This document shows, in pieces, positions 12,225 to 23,000 of a stretch of 64,000 nt of DNA. A program made the translations under genes and the position numbers. This stretch comes from Guillardia theta CCMP2712. Lineage: Eukaryota; Cryptophyceae; Pyrenomonadales; Geminigeraceae. The notes under the pieces are model-generated. The model was not told where the DNA came from. It did not search any database and saw only the letters and a program-made list of their open reading frames with translations. Positions within the stretch are counted from its first letter, which is position 1; each line of letters opens with the position of its first letter. Where the stretch lies: positions 126,092 to 190,091 of the forward strand of contig NW_005434571.1 of NCBI RefSeq assembly GCF_000315625.1, read 5' to 3'.

Positions 12225-13480
12225 AGCAGGCCCTAGTGGTGGCCATTAGCATGCCCCGGGTCAGGCTGGCGGGGCCCGGATCCGGCATGATGATGATCGC
12301 CGGGCCCGCCATGATCGGCGGCGCCCGGGCGGCCGGAGTCACTCGGCCGGCCCGTCATCGGACACTGTCAGGCCGGGCCGCGCTCAGGGTCTGAGTCCGA
12401 GTCCGCGCCCGGCCGGCCCGTACTACTACGTGACGGGTAGTACGGTCCGGCCCCCGACTCGTGCCAGTGACCACGGCGGGCCGCCGGGCCGGGCCCCGGG
12501 CCCTGAGTCGGAGGCGGGCACGCACTGACCGCCGTCCCGTCGGACTCCCGGCGGGCGGGGGCGGGGGCGGGCCGGGCCGCCGCGCCCCGGGCTGAGAGGA
12601 CCCGCGCCGTCGTGTCCCGGAGTCCGGGGACAGAACTTTCACTTCGGAAGCTGCCAGGCTAGGCTGTGAGGCTTGCCACGCCGGTGACTTCCGGGCCCGG
12701 CGGCCGCTGTGGCTCCGCGGCGGCCGCCCGGCGTTACAGCACTGCGGCAGATCGGACTCTTCGACGACTCTGACGGACTTGCCGGATTTCTACCGGCCCG
12801 GGCCCGGCCGGGATGGGGACTCGCCGCCGGCCCGTGGGCGCGACAGTCACCGCCCGATCTTTCACCCGCAACTAGAGTCAGTGAGCCGGGCTCAAAACCA
12901 AAATTGAAACCCTGCCACTGTGATTTAGAGATTAGTTACGAGGACCGTTGAAGCGAACTTGGAACGGTCACGAGATCAGTGTTTGAACTTGAAGTTTCAA
13001 CGCGGCGTCGGATCCGGTCGCCGTTCGCGTGATCGGACTCAGCCTGCCGCGGCCCGGCCGCCGGCAGTCAGGCTCGGCCGGGCACGCCACCGGCGTGCCG
13101 CCCGTGACAGTCACTGCCGGAGTGACCGCCCGTCTGTCAGAGCCTCGGAGGACAATCCGAGGAGCCTGGAGAGTCCGATCCGACGGTCCCCGCGACGAGG
13201 AGGCTTGAACCTGTCACTGTCGCACCGTGGGAAAAGACGGCGAGAACCAACCCTCATGCCGCAGTGCCCGGATTGCTGTCCCCCAAACTCAGTGACTAAC
13301 AGTGCCCGATACAGGCTACCTCCACTCAGCCGATCGGACTACTTTACTACTGCCGGGGCTACTGGCAGTTACTAGCCCCTCCTGTCCGTCCCGATTGATT
13401 AACGGCCGTCGGTGAGGAGGGCCCCGGCAGCCGCTTAGCCTGTCGAGCACACAGAAAGGCTACCTGGTGACCGCCCGCGG
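12225..13480 (+). repeat. GC-rich repeat island A
   Basis: Very GC-rich, dominated by GGCC/CCGG, CAGT/ACTG and GTAC words, with no credible gene. The 3' part (about 13150-13330) carries anchors shared with islands B and G in the same order: gaggacaatc, acggtcc, gaggaggcttga, a cact.tcgcac block, and cggcgagaacc. Copies are on the + strand. ORFs here are artefacts of the absence of A/T-rich stops. Confidence 0.7.
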
Positions 13481-13832
13481 CAACAGGTGAGCAAGCGATG
13501 AGTCAGCTGAGAACTCTGATTGAGATAGGTGGATTGTAAACTCAAGGAAGAGATAGACAGGTGTTATGATATGGTCAGTCGCGTCGACTAAAATCGTGTT
13601 GTTTCCCAACAAAAGCTAACATGCAGTCCATTCCAATGTTTCACTTCATTGTTACTCACTACACCTGATCCGAGGGTGTCTACAGTCCCGAATGTGTTGA
13701 GAATGTGTTGAAGCGTGTTGCAGAATGATACCGAACATGATGCTGTGTAGAATACAACTTTCTGTGATTTGCATCAAGTTACGCTCATTCCGAGCAAACA
13801 GATCTATGGAAATGGATCCAAGGGGTGCTTGA

Positions 13833-16800
13833 ATGGAACAAGAAACTCCGAACAAGACTGCAAAACAAACTCTTCCGGTAGTTGAAGTTCTTTGCTTGTC
13901 TGATTGTTGTCTTCATCATTGAGTGTCTGATTAGGTTACAAGTTTGAATGATCTTAGCATTGAAGAAGAGGCATTACTTCTGCGGCAGTGTAGGCTGAAC
14001 AAGGTATTATCCGGTGATTGGTATCGCGGTCACAATGTCTTTAATAGGTGCAGCTGGTGCGAGAACTCCTAGAGTCCAAGAGGATCAGCAACCGGTTCAA
14101 GTTCTCTAATGGAGAGACTCTGCTTATCACCGCTTGCAAGTCTGCGAGTCTGGATGTTATTCGCTTTCTGTTGGATCATGGTGTAGATGTGCATGAAGAA
14201 GACAACTATCATAACAATGCCTTGCACTGGAGCGTTCGATTGGGGTTCGACAAGATTGCAGAGTATGTCGGCCTCTTGCTGTCTTCTCAGTGACTATGAA
14301 TGTTTGCAGCCTGCTCATCTCTCATGATGAGATCCAAAGGCCAAATCGATCATCTCAAAACAAAGTGAATAAACCCGCTTACAAGGCGAAATTGAAGCAT
14401 CCGCAAGTTGATGGAAAGGAAGATGCAAAAAAGGCAAATCGCTTGGTGAGATTTCAATAGCAAGACGAAATTGACAATGTTTTCAGGGTACGCAGACCCA
14501 CGGGCCAAGCCCATCTGATCCGGTAGTGCTTCCCAGCCTCGGGCGACCGCGACTCTTCCTAGAGTCGGTGTCAAGACCACACGATCCCCATGTAAAGTCA
14601 ACGGAAGAGAGAAAGGTAGAGAGATAGTCAAAGCAAAGCGCTGCCGTTGATTCCTTCTTTGCCAGAAAAAGCTCGTCAAAGAGACCCCTTATCAGCGTAT
14701 GTACCTTCAATCAGTGTATAAACGACCCCCCAAACGCCAGAAGCTGTTCGACAAGTACCGAGAGCCAAGGAGTCACAGGGAGCTGAAGAGCAAAGCTCAA
14801 GATCAAGGTGGCAACATCCTCGTCGATCTTCCCCCTCGGTCCTTACCTGTTGACTTGCAGAGGTGCGGGAAGATGAGCAAGGCGATCATGTGACATTGAC
14901 CTCCCCCCGTGAGCCTCCTGATGTGATGATGGTGTTGCACAGGAAACCAGAGCAAAAAGCGAGCCCCTGGTGTCTGAAGCAAGCGACACCCCTCCTGAGC
15001 AGAAGAAGGGGCCCAAGAAGCAGCGAATACTTGACCTGTCTCAAGAAGATCCTGAGCCGGAGACAGGGCTGATCCACTTACGTAACTTCGATGCTGGTCA
15101 GGACTATCCTGCGATAGCTGTGAAAGTAATTGTTGTGATGATAACCTAGATGGCAATTACAAGCGGATCAACAGCCCCCGGTCTATAGAGGCCATGAAGC
15201 GGCTAGGAATCACCATGGAAGAACTGATGCCCATGGAGCAGAAGTTGTCTTTCTCGGAATCCAAGGATGCAGAGGTCCTCCAGAAGAAGAAGGAGATGCT
15301 GGAAGAAAGAAGAAAGCGCAACGTTGATTCCTGTATCAAAGAGAGGAAGCGACTGAAGGCCAGGTCAAAGGATGCCACCCTCAACGTCATCTTTGCTGAG
15401 TATGCTGGGATCTCCGGGGACAACACGATGAACATGAGCGAGTACCTCGACATGATGAAGTCCATGGTAGCTGCCTTGAGCAAGCTGTTGGTTACTCTGA
15501 TGCCTCCCCAGGAATTGCTGCAATCTGAAACTGAACGGAAGCATGGCAAGATCTCCAAGACAGAAGCGGTGGGCATTTTCAAGCAGTTTGCAAGGAAGAT
15601 AGGAGTCACGTATGAGGTCTTCAGCTCCACACCTGGATGGGAGTGAGAGATTGATGTTGTTGGCAGGTGACGTGGGAGCAGTTTGTGAAGCTAGAGAAGC
15701 ATCTCTCAGGTGTGCTGGGTATCAAGAGCATCTCTAAGGCTGGGGAGCATCAGGAGACTGAGGACTCAGAGACCTCACGTGCGTTCAGCTCGCTGTGATG
15801 ATGATCAGATGTCCTTGTTGACTTGCGTTCACCCTGCAGGTAAAGATGCAGTCGAGGCCGATCCTGCTGCTGTCTACATCCAAGAGGTTCGAGCGAAGCA
15901 TGAGCGAGTGAACAGAACAGAGCTGAGAAGAATCGAGACCTACTTTGAGAAACTTCTCAGCCTGAAAGCGCAACATGACACGCTAGAGCAAGCGTCGCAC
16001 CAAAAGGAATCAAAGATCATCAAGAACTATGAGGATAGAAAGTACACGTCAGCATTGAACCGCCTTGACCAGCAGGTACTGGGTAAATGAGCATGCTGAA
16101 AGCGATTAACGGGTGTTCCAGTTCAAATATGTTGAAAGGGTCCTTCAGCATCAGAAGATGATGGCGAAGAAGAAAGAGGAAGAAGAAGAACGATCGAGAA
16201 AGAAGCAAGAAGAAGCAAAGATGAACCTACAGAAGATGGTAAGAAACATGGCGCTTCTTTTGTTCAGCAGCTCTGATTTTGTCTCGCAGACACACGAGAG
16301 GGAGAGGAGGATGAGGATGCAAACTGAACAGCTCAAGATTAGGCAGCAGCTGAGGCAAGAGCAAATCACACAGCGAGATAGGAAGGAGGAATACAGAAGA
16401 AAGCTGCTCATGGATAAGTTGACTCGAGAGCAACTGAAACAAGAAAAAGATAGAGAGATCAAGAAATTGATTGCTCAGGAAACAGACAAGCTCAAGTCAA
16501 AATCAAGAATGGAAAAGGAGAAGTTCAACGAAGTACACTTTTGTGACAAAGAAAAAACTGTGCTCACGATGGTTCAGGTTGTTCAGAATTTCATGAAATC
16601 TGGGAAGATAGATGTTCCCAAGGGACTTTCTGTACGTCTCAACCTCATGTGATGTTTTGAAAGCCTGAATTCTCATTTGTCTTAGACTTTGGGGGATCTT
16701 GATACGATCCTTGTGCGAGAAGTGAGATGCTTGCCGCTGTTTCTCTTCATAATCTGGTCTCAGGATGCGGCTGACTGGGAGGACAAGAACGAAGCAGCAG

Positions 16801-17413
16801 GCCTGCTGTCGGAAGACGCGTCTGTGTCGGGGGAGATCAAGAGCGGAGAGTATGCTTACTTCAAGATCCGAGTCGAAACGCACAAGTCATGGACTTTCGC
16901 TGTCAGCTCGACTGTAAGTTGCACTTGCGTACCTGTTGCTGCTTAACAGCACGAAGGTCAACAAAGCGCTTCTGTTCATTGGGAACAAGAACATTCCCTT
17001 CCCAACCAAAGAGAATCATACCTGGAATGCTTCTAACAAAGACAAGGTGGATCACCCTAACTAGTTTCTCTGGCAACTGAGTCTGTGAGTCTGTCTCAGG
17101 TCACTATCTTTCACCTCGACAAGAGGTACACGTTGGGGTATTGGTACGTCTCGCTGCTGGCACAAGGAGGCGACAGCACGTTCTCGCTGTCATGCAGTAG
17201 CGTTGAACCTCTCGAGGGAGAGGCTCGCGATGACTCGAAGCGTCAGGAGAGCTTGTCGCATGTGAGCTCAAGACCCCTTGAAGCTTCCCAGCTGACACTC
17301 AGCAGGTTCATAACCGGGTGAGGGTGAAGATCAATGAGATGCGAGAGAAGAGGTTGTCTCAGATGGACTCTGATTTCATTAGCAAGTTCGAGGAGCTCTT
17401 TCCTCAAACTTAG
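13833..17413 (+). CDS. Ankyrin-repeat / coiled-coil protein with C-terminal PPC-like beta domain
   Basis: 19 exons traced, all in frame, 897 aa: 13833-13877, 13935-14003, 14048-14262, 14310-14445, 14487-14615, 14666-14807, 14861-14889, 14943-15096, 15150-15616, 15667-15778, 15840-16075, 16122-16238, 16290-16532, 16578-16631, 16686-16721, 16764-16913, 16957-17046, 17100-17261, 17306-17413 (TAG). Ankyrin repeats lie at ~45-110 (NGETLLITACKSASLDVIRF). A low-complexity linker follows, then a SPRSIEAMKRLGI motif near residue 313 and charged coiled coils at ~330-370 and ~500-710. Residues ~740-860 resemble the bacterial pre-peptidase C-terminal fold (GEIKSGEYAYFKIRV, GYWYVSLLAQGGDSTFSLSC). The likely role is a structural or cytoskeletal (perhaps ciliary) scaffold; this is inference only. 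Introns are 36-60 nt. The least certain junctions are at 15616/15667 and 16913/16957. Confidence 0.8.
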
Positions 17414-17939
17414 CAGCTCTACACCAGCTCTGCGATGATGTGCTGAAACAGCAAGATAGGGGTTAATCGCAGATAGCCTCTGTCTGGCTGAGCCATGTTT
17501 CATAGTGAGGTAGCAGAAGGACTGCTGTAATTCCTTCTGATTCTCCATCCTTAAGATTTCAAAAAAGTGATATGATGATGGGGAGGAAGACAATAACAAC
17601 ATCAGCTTTCATGCCTGCTGCTGCTTCTTCTTTTCCTGTTTCAATGCGCACTTTGATTGCTGACTATGTTCAACTTCACCACTGCGCGAGTAGATTGTGC
17701 TCTCAAGTCTTGATCAATAATCACTTGATTCCCTGCATTTTGAAATTGACGACAACGTTGATCAATCCTGCCACTTACTGAAGTTGGTGATGTCAGCGCA
17801 CAGACCAGAAAAGTTTTTCTTCCGGTAGGTGACACAAAACATCTCAGTTGAACGGACTGATAGATAGAAGACATAGTGAGAGTAAGAGGTTGAGATTTCA
17901 CTTTAACTATCAGCTATACAGGGCTAGTCCGAGTTTGAC
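17414..17939. other. Spacer between convergent genes
   Basis: Lies between the stops of the ankyrin gene (+) and the RAD51AP1-like gene (-). AT-richer than the flanks; no coding frame or RNA recognised. It should hold the 3' ends of both transcripts. Confidence 0.6.
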
Positions 17940-19090
17940 TTACACGTGCGGGCGGGCATGGAGGGGCAGAACCTTGGAGGACCGTGAGAGGCCGGGGCGA
18001 CGAACTCCCGCATTGTTTGTCAGCAGACGAACGCCTCCTCCAGCAACTGCCGAGCTCATGTTGTTCCTCATCATACCAGCCTTGGGTGGCAACGACGCAA
18101 CGACAGCTCCAGAGTACTGAGAAGTAGCAGGAGGACAGAGGGCTGCCTTGGGTTTCGACTGCTGCACCACGCTCTGAGGGGAGTACGTGTCAACGGGAGA
18201 CGCTGCAAGGCAACATGAACGAGACATACTTGAGCTTGAGGTGCTTGAACTTGAGGTACTTGAACTTGAGGTTGTACTGAGTTCTGCTGCATCGGCGGTA
18301 CAGGCTTGTTTTCCTTGGAAGCAGCTGAGGAGGCGAACACGTAAGGGGAAGGGGCTGAAAGGGTCGGAAGCACCGACCTCCATTGTTAAGAGCCGTCTTA
18401 CAAGGTCTTCCAGGTCGAGGTCTACTCGCAGCATCGTTGCGTTTGGGCACGTTCCTATCAAGTCGGGTCAGTTGACAGCAAGTCAACAACGAATGTTACC
18501 TTGTAATCTGCTGTTTTGCTTTCGGTTGTGCCTTCTTGCTCTTCAAATCTTCATCGCTAGACATCTCATAGTCGTCTTCCGACGCCTCCTCCTCCTCCTC
18601 CTCCTCCTCCTCTTCCGTCGCGTCCTCTTCGCTAGATTCATCAATTGATTCTTTTGCTCGAGGTCTCTTGGCTACTTTCGGGTTAGAAACATCATGTTCG
18701 CTTGTTCTCACGGCTGGCGGCTCTTTGAGCAGAGCATCTACATTGCAGTCAGCAGGGAGCAAGAGAGGATGAATACGATATCGGTTCACCGTTTGCAACA
18801 TGTACATCGGACTCGACTGGACTCTCGTCTTCTTCTGAGTCAGGGATGGTGTCTCCCGTCTCATCAGCCACATGGTTCGGCTGATCGATGCCAGCTGCTG
18901 CAACCTGCTTGTTGCATGCAGCGTTGGGCGCTGCTGTCCTACCGGCATCCTCGGCCTCCTTGTCTTCACTTTGCGACGCTTGTTGCCTTTCGAACTCTTG
19001 CCGAGAGAGCTCAAGGGCCTTCTGAAGGTCAGTATCAGCGCTAGGCGCTCGCGATCTCCTCTTCTTCTGTTCGCAACTATAAATCAGCAT
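17940..19090 (-). CDS. RAD51AP1-like homologous recombination factor
   Basis: Five exons traced in frame: 19090-18790, 18737-18500, 18454-18402, 18354-18230 and 18173-17940, giving 316 aa, close to the length of vertebrate RAD51AP1. Order of features matches that family: basic N-terminus; a ubiquitin-interacting-type helix (DLQKALELSRQEFE, ~21-34); a long Asp/Glu/Ser tract followed by Lys-rich sequence (~120-175); a Ser/Pro/Gln-rich linker (~190-235); and a C-terminal GVRRPGLSRSSKVLPLHARP motif. The last motif matches the RAD51-binding C-terminus of RAD51AP1 (LGLSR..+VKPLHP). RAD51AP1 binds RAD51 and DNA and stimulates strand exchange in the nucleus. The start is uncertain: the usual N-terminal YSQF motif is missing and an acceptor-like tttatag lies just after the ATG, so an upstream exon may exist. 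Confidence 0.7.
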
Positions 19091-19533
19091 GCCATCACGA
19101 TCAAGACATGTGTGTTGCTTCACCGCCGATCCTGTCGTCGGTGAGTTGCCGCTGCTCCGAGGGCTTGAACAGTGCGTCAAGAGCCTTACAACAAGAGCGA
19201 GCTTGACGATGCTGACCTCATGGACTTGCGCTGTGAGATCATCTCAGCATACGATGATCCTGAAGCTTCTGACGTCCCAGCCTCCCATCCCTCACATCCT
19301 TTCTTCAAACTGAAATCATCCGAAAGATCAACGCCCAACAAAGAACCTTACGAGTATGCTCGTACCTCAAGTTCTTTCGCCTTTTGGAGTTAGCATTGGC
19401 ATCCATATCTTTCAATTGTTACAAACGTATTGAAGAACTGAGAAAGAAAGAACTACGGCATTGTCAAAACGACCTCAAACATCATTTCATATCGATGCCG
19501 TACAAGGCCACACGCGATTTCAAGCAATTCTGA
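19089..19533 (+). CDS. Small hypothetical protein (tentative three-exon model)
   Basis: Model: 19089-19140, 19173-19361, 19394-19533 (TGA), 126 aa. The middle exon encodes an acidic, Asp-rich sequence (ELDDADLMDLRCEIISAYDD); the last is basic (YKRIEELRKKELRHC). No family recognised. Both introns would be only 32 nt, shorter than any other in the window, although frame is kept at both. The start ATG overlaps the predicted ATG of the divergent RAD51AP1-like gene. It may instead be part of a larger gene cut by the gap at 19637. Confidence 0.35.
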
Positions 19534-20014
19534 CTGTGACTTCCTCATAATGCCTGATCCAACGGATGGACATACTTGTTTTCTTCGCCTATCCCGCATC
19601 TTATTGTCTTCCTGTCTCTTCGCCCCCCCCCCCCCCNNNNNNNNNNNNNNNNNNNNNNNNNNNNNNNNNNNNNNNNNNNNNNNNNNNNNNNNNNNNNNNN
19701 NNNNNNNNNNNNNNNNNNNNNNNNNNNNNNNNNNNNTTCCTCTCCCTCATTGCGTCATTCCCCTTGTCAAGTCCCCTTCCCGCCATTGTGCCCCTCCTCC
19801 GATTTCCCTCAAGAGCTCCGAGGCAAGCTCGGTCCCTGCCCTTCGGTTTGTCAGGGAAACAATGGCGTAGGGAGAATGTGGGGGCAACCGCCAAGGCGCT
19901 GGAATGCCGAGCAGGTGGGGAGAGGAGGAAGGAGGAGGCAGAGCATGAACACAAGAGTCTTGTCCCTCCCTCCTTGTCGTTCCTTCCACATCCTCTGCAC
20001 TCACCCTCGTGCTA
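19534..20014. other. Spacer containing the assembly gap
   Basis: Lies between the small 19.1-kb gene and the start of the giant gene. C-rich sequence precedes a run of N; after the gap the sequence is pyrimidine-rich and then has no convincing coding frame. ORFs running through the N block are meaningless. Confidence 0.6.
19637..19736. other. Assembly gap (100 N)
   Basis: Exactly 100 N, the usual placeholder for a gap of unknown size. It starts directly after a run of about 14 C, so the homopolymer probably stopped the assembly. Confidence 0.99.
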
Positions 20015-23000
20015 ATGCATGGAGCTTGCTCGCAAGTACCTGATCCCGGTGACCCCTTCTCTCCTCTCCAGGAGCTTCGAGACATTCGGGATGCTGGCAA
20101 CTTCAATGCAAACCTGCAGTCTGGATTATGTGAAGGCTCATTTGTAAATTGTCCATCAGTGACCAAGTTGCAGACGACCATGGCGCGCTCAAGCTACATC
20201 GCAAGCGCACTGATGCCAACCATGGAACAAGCTTCATAGAGTTTGCACAGGGAGATCAGGTATGGTAGCAAGCTGCTCCTGCATACTATTTGCTCTACTC
20301 GACATCTGTTCTTTTGATCGAAATTGTCTTTGACTGCTCTTCTTCATGCAGTACTTCGGTGGAGTCGTCGCAGGACTGAAGCATGGGAAGGGGACGTACG
20401 TTTGGGCGAACGGCTCAAAGTATGAAGGAGAATGGAGGAGGAATGTGCCTCATGGTCAAGGATACTACGAGTGGCCTGACGGCGAGAAGTTTGAGGGCTC
20501 ATTCTCATATGGAAGGAGGAGCGGGGCAGGCATGTACAAATTTGCCAACGGGTCGAGTTTCGTTGGAACGTTCAAGGACGACAAGGCTGTGGGGAAAGGC
20601 ATCTGTACCTTGGCAGGAGGGAGGAGCTTCCATGGCGACTACGCGCTGTTTGCTGCCTACTTGCAGTCAGCTGAGCTGCGAAGGCAGAGGGGGACGTCGG
20701 ACCAATGGCCGCCAGTCAAGGTACGCGCTAGGTACATATGACGTTGCCTGGAGTCTGACACGGCTCTCAGTGGGGATCGAGTAGCGATCTCATGCGGAAT
20801 CCGCCATGGACAGGATTCACAGCTGTCCGGAGCGGGGAGAGGCACAAGGCGTTCCAAGGAACGAGGCCGAAGCTCGAAGACCCTGTCCTCTCCCTCCGCT
20901 CGTTCGCGCTGAACTGGCCGGAGCCTCCCTTCTCCCATGTTGAGGCTCTGGACCTCGAGCTCTCGTCGAGGAGGAGGAGGAGAGGGAGGATGCCGACCAA
21001 GAAGTTTGCTGAGCGATGGCCGTTCACGTCGTCGGTCTCAGTGCTGGATGAGGGGGTGGTGGATGACTCGGGCCCTGAACACGCCGACCTGAGCTTCCTC
21101 AAGGCCGGAGAGTTCTGTGAGTGTCAGCTGCTGGAGCTGGAGCCCAGCTGGCTGGGGATGGCGGACAAGAGGGGGAAGATCGTGCTGAGTGAGAGCGGAT
21201 GCTACATGCGAGTAAGGATAGAGCTGGTCGAGGTCGTGTGGCCCGGGTTCACTGAAACTCAGTTCCCGCTCGTTCTCTGCAAGGTGAAGCTGGTAGGTCT
21301 GAGCGATAAGGAGCCTCTGCAGTGGGTGCCGGGGAGCCGCCTCCGGCCGTGCATGGCCGGGAAGGATGCGAGCAACGGGCAATGGCAGGGATGGATAGTC
21401 AAGGATTCACCATGTGGGGAGTACAAGGACGGCGAGTTCTACGAGAAAGAAGGGCTTGTGAAGCAAGGGAGTCGAGTGGAGTGTCTGTTTCCTGTACAGG
21501 TGCTGGAGGAGGGGGCAGGGCTGGAGGATAGTGTCCTCTCCTTCCGGCCGTCCCTCGTTGCCTGCGCGGCTGAGAGCGCTGCGATGGGGCTGGTGAGGAG
21601 GGGGGATCCAACAGGGGACGGGCTGTGGGTAACTTATAGCAGGGATAGCTTGCTCCATGCTCCCTTGCTGCTGGCAAAGACGAGCATGTGGGAAGTCCTC
21701 GCAAGCCGCGTGCTCGGCAGTGTTGTCTTCCTGTCACTGGTGGTGAAGGAACTGGGGCCTGATGCACTTTGTGACATGCTGGATGAGTGCTATATGTGGA
21801 TGCTGAATGAAAACACTCTCTCCTCGCAGGGGATCGTGCGGAGCGATGACGAGCAGCATCGCGATCTCCTGCAGGGCTCGTCCGCCAGGGTCTTGCAGCA
21901 CCATCGGTTCTTCGCCCACTGGCACCGTGAGAAGCTCCGCAGGCATCCGCTGGCGAAAGTGGCGGAGGAGAGCAAGCTTGGGTCTCTGCAAGAGCTTCAC
22001 GATCGCATGTTCGGAGTAGATGGAGTGCTGCAGCACGCAAAGCAAGTGCTGAGGAGATGCGCGCGAGACCGTGAGATGCCTGTTTCAGATCGACTCGTCC
22101 TCCTCCAGATGTCTCGGAATGTCAATCACATCAAGGGTCTGCGGTTCTTCGAGGACAAAGTGCAGATGGTAAACGAGCATCTGCTTGAGATCTCCAACGC
22201 TCTATCTCGCTTCGAGCTTGAGCCGAGACAGTCTCGATTGCTCAAGAGCGGCTTCCTCAATGTTGCTTGCAAGCCCCACGCGAACCCAGCTGAAGTTTGC
22301 TCGAAGATCGATTCTTACGCTCTCCTCGCTCGTCAAGAGCTGGAACATGATGCCCACGAAGCTATTGTACAGGTTGAGCTCACTGTCACTTTCCAGCAAG
22401 ACTTGATCCCCGAGATTGCGTTTCGAATCATTCAGCTCCTCCGCGCACGAATCGACAAGGATGCTGTAAAACTGCGCCTGATACGAGCAGAGCCGTCGTT
22501 TTCCACTGATATCGACATGGTGTTTACAAGAACAATCTTGTATGTGTCAATCTACAACATCCAAGACCCCAAACTAGTCTGTGAAGACATCGCCAGAGAC
22601 TTTCTGGGTGGAAGGAGTGAGTTTGCCAAGGTTTGCCGGGATCGGTTCCTTCTTGGATCGATCAAAGTGGTTCATCCGAGCATCTTTCTGCACCTGCTCT
22701 TCAAGAAACCGATCCTAGCACCAGCAAGAGACATTCTGCTCGAGATGCCGAGGGTTGAGAGCATCTGCAGACAAGATTTGTTGCGAGCTTATCCGTCAAT
22801 GGCAGAGAGGGAGATCGAGGAGGTGGTGGCCAAGATTCGTCTGCTGAAGCTCCTCCGAGAGGATTTGTGCGATGCGATGGAGCTGTCAAGGGATGTCATT
22901 CGAGCGATCAACCTGCTGCCCTGTAAGTCTCGCGCGACATTCGAGGTCTTCTGTGAGAAGGAGAACTTTGAAGACTCGCACATTGCTGGACCAGTCAAGA

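Noticed and set aside
19550-20043. ORFs running through the N block
   Set aside because: They translate the 100-N gap and the C homopolymer.
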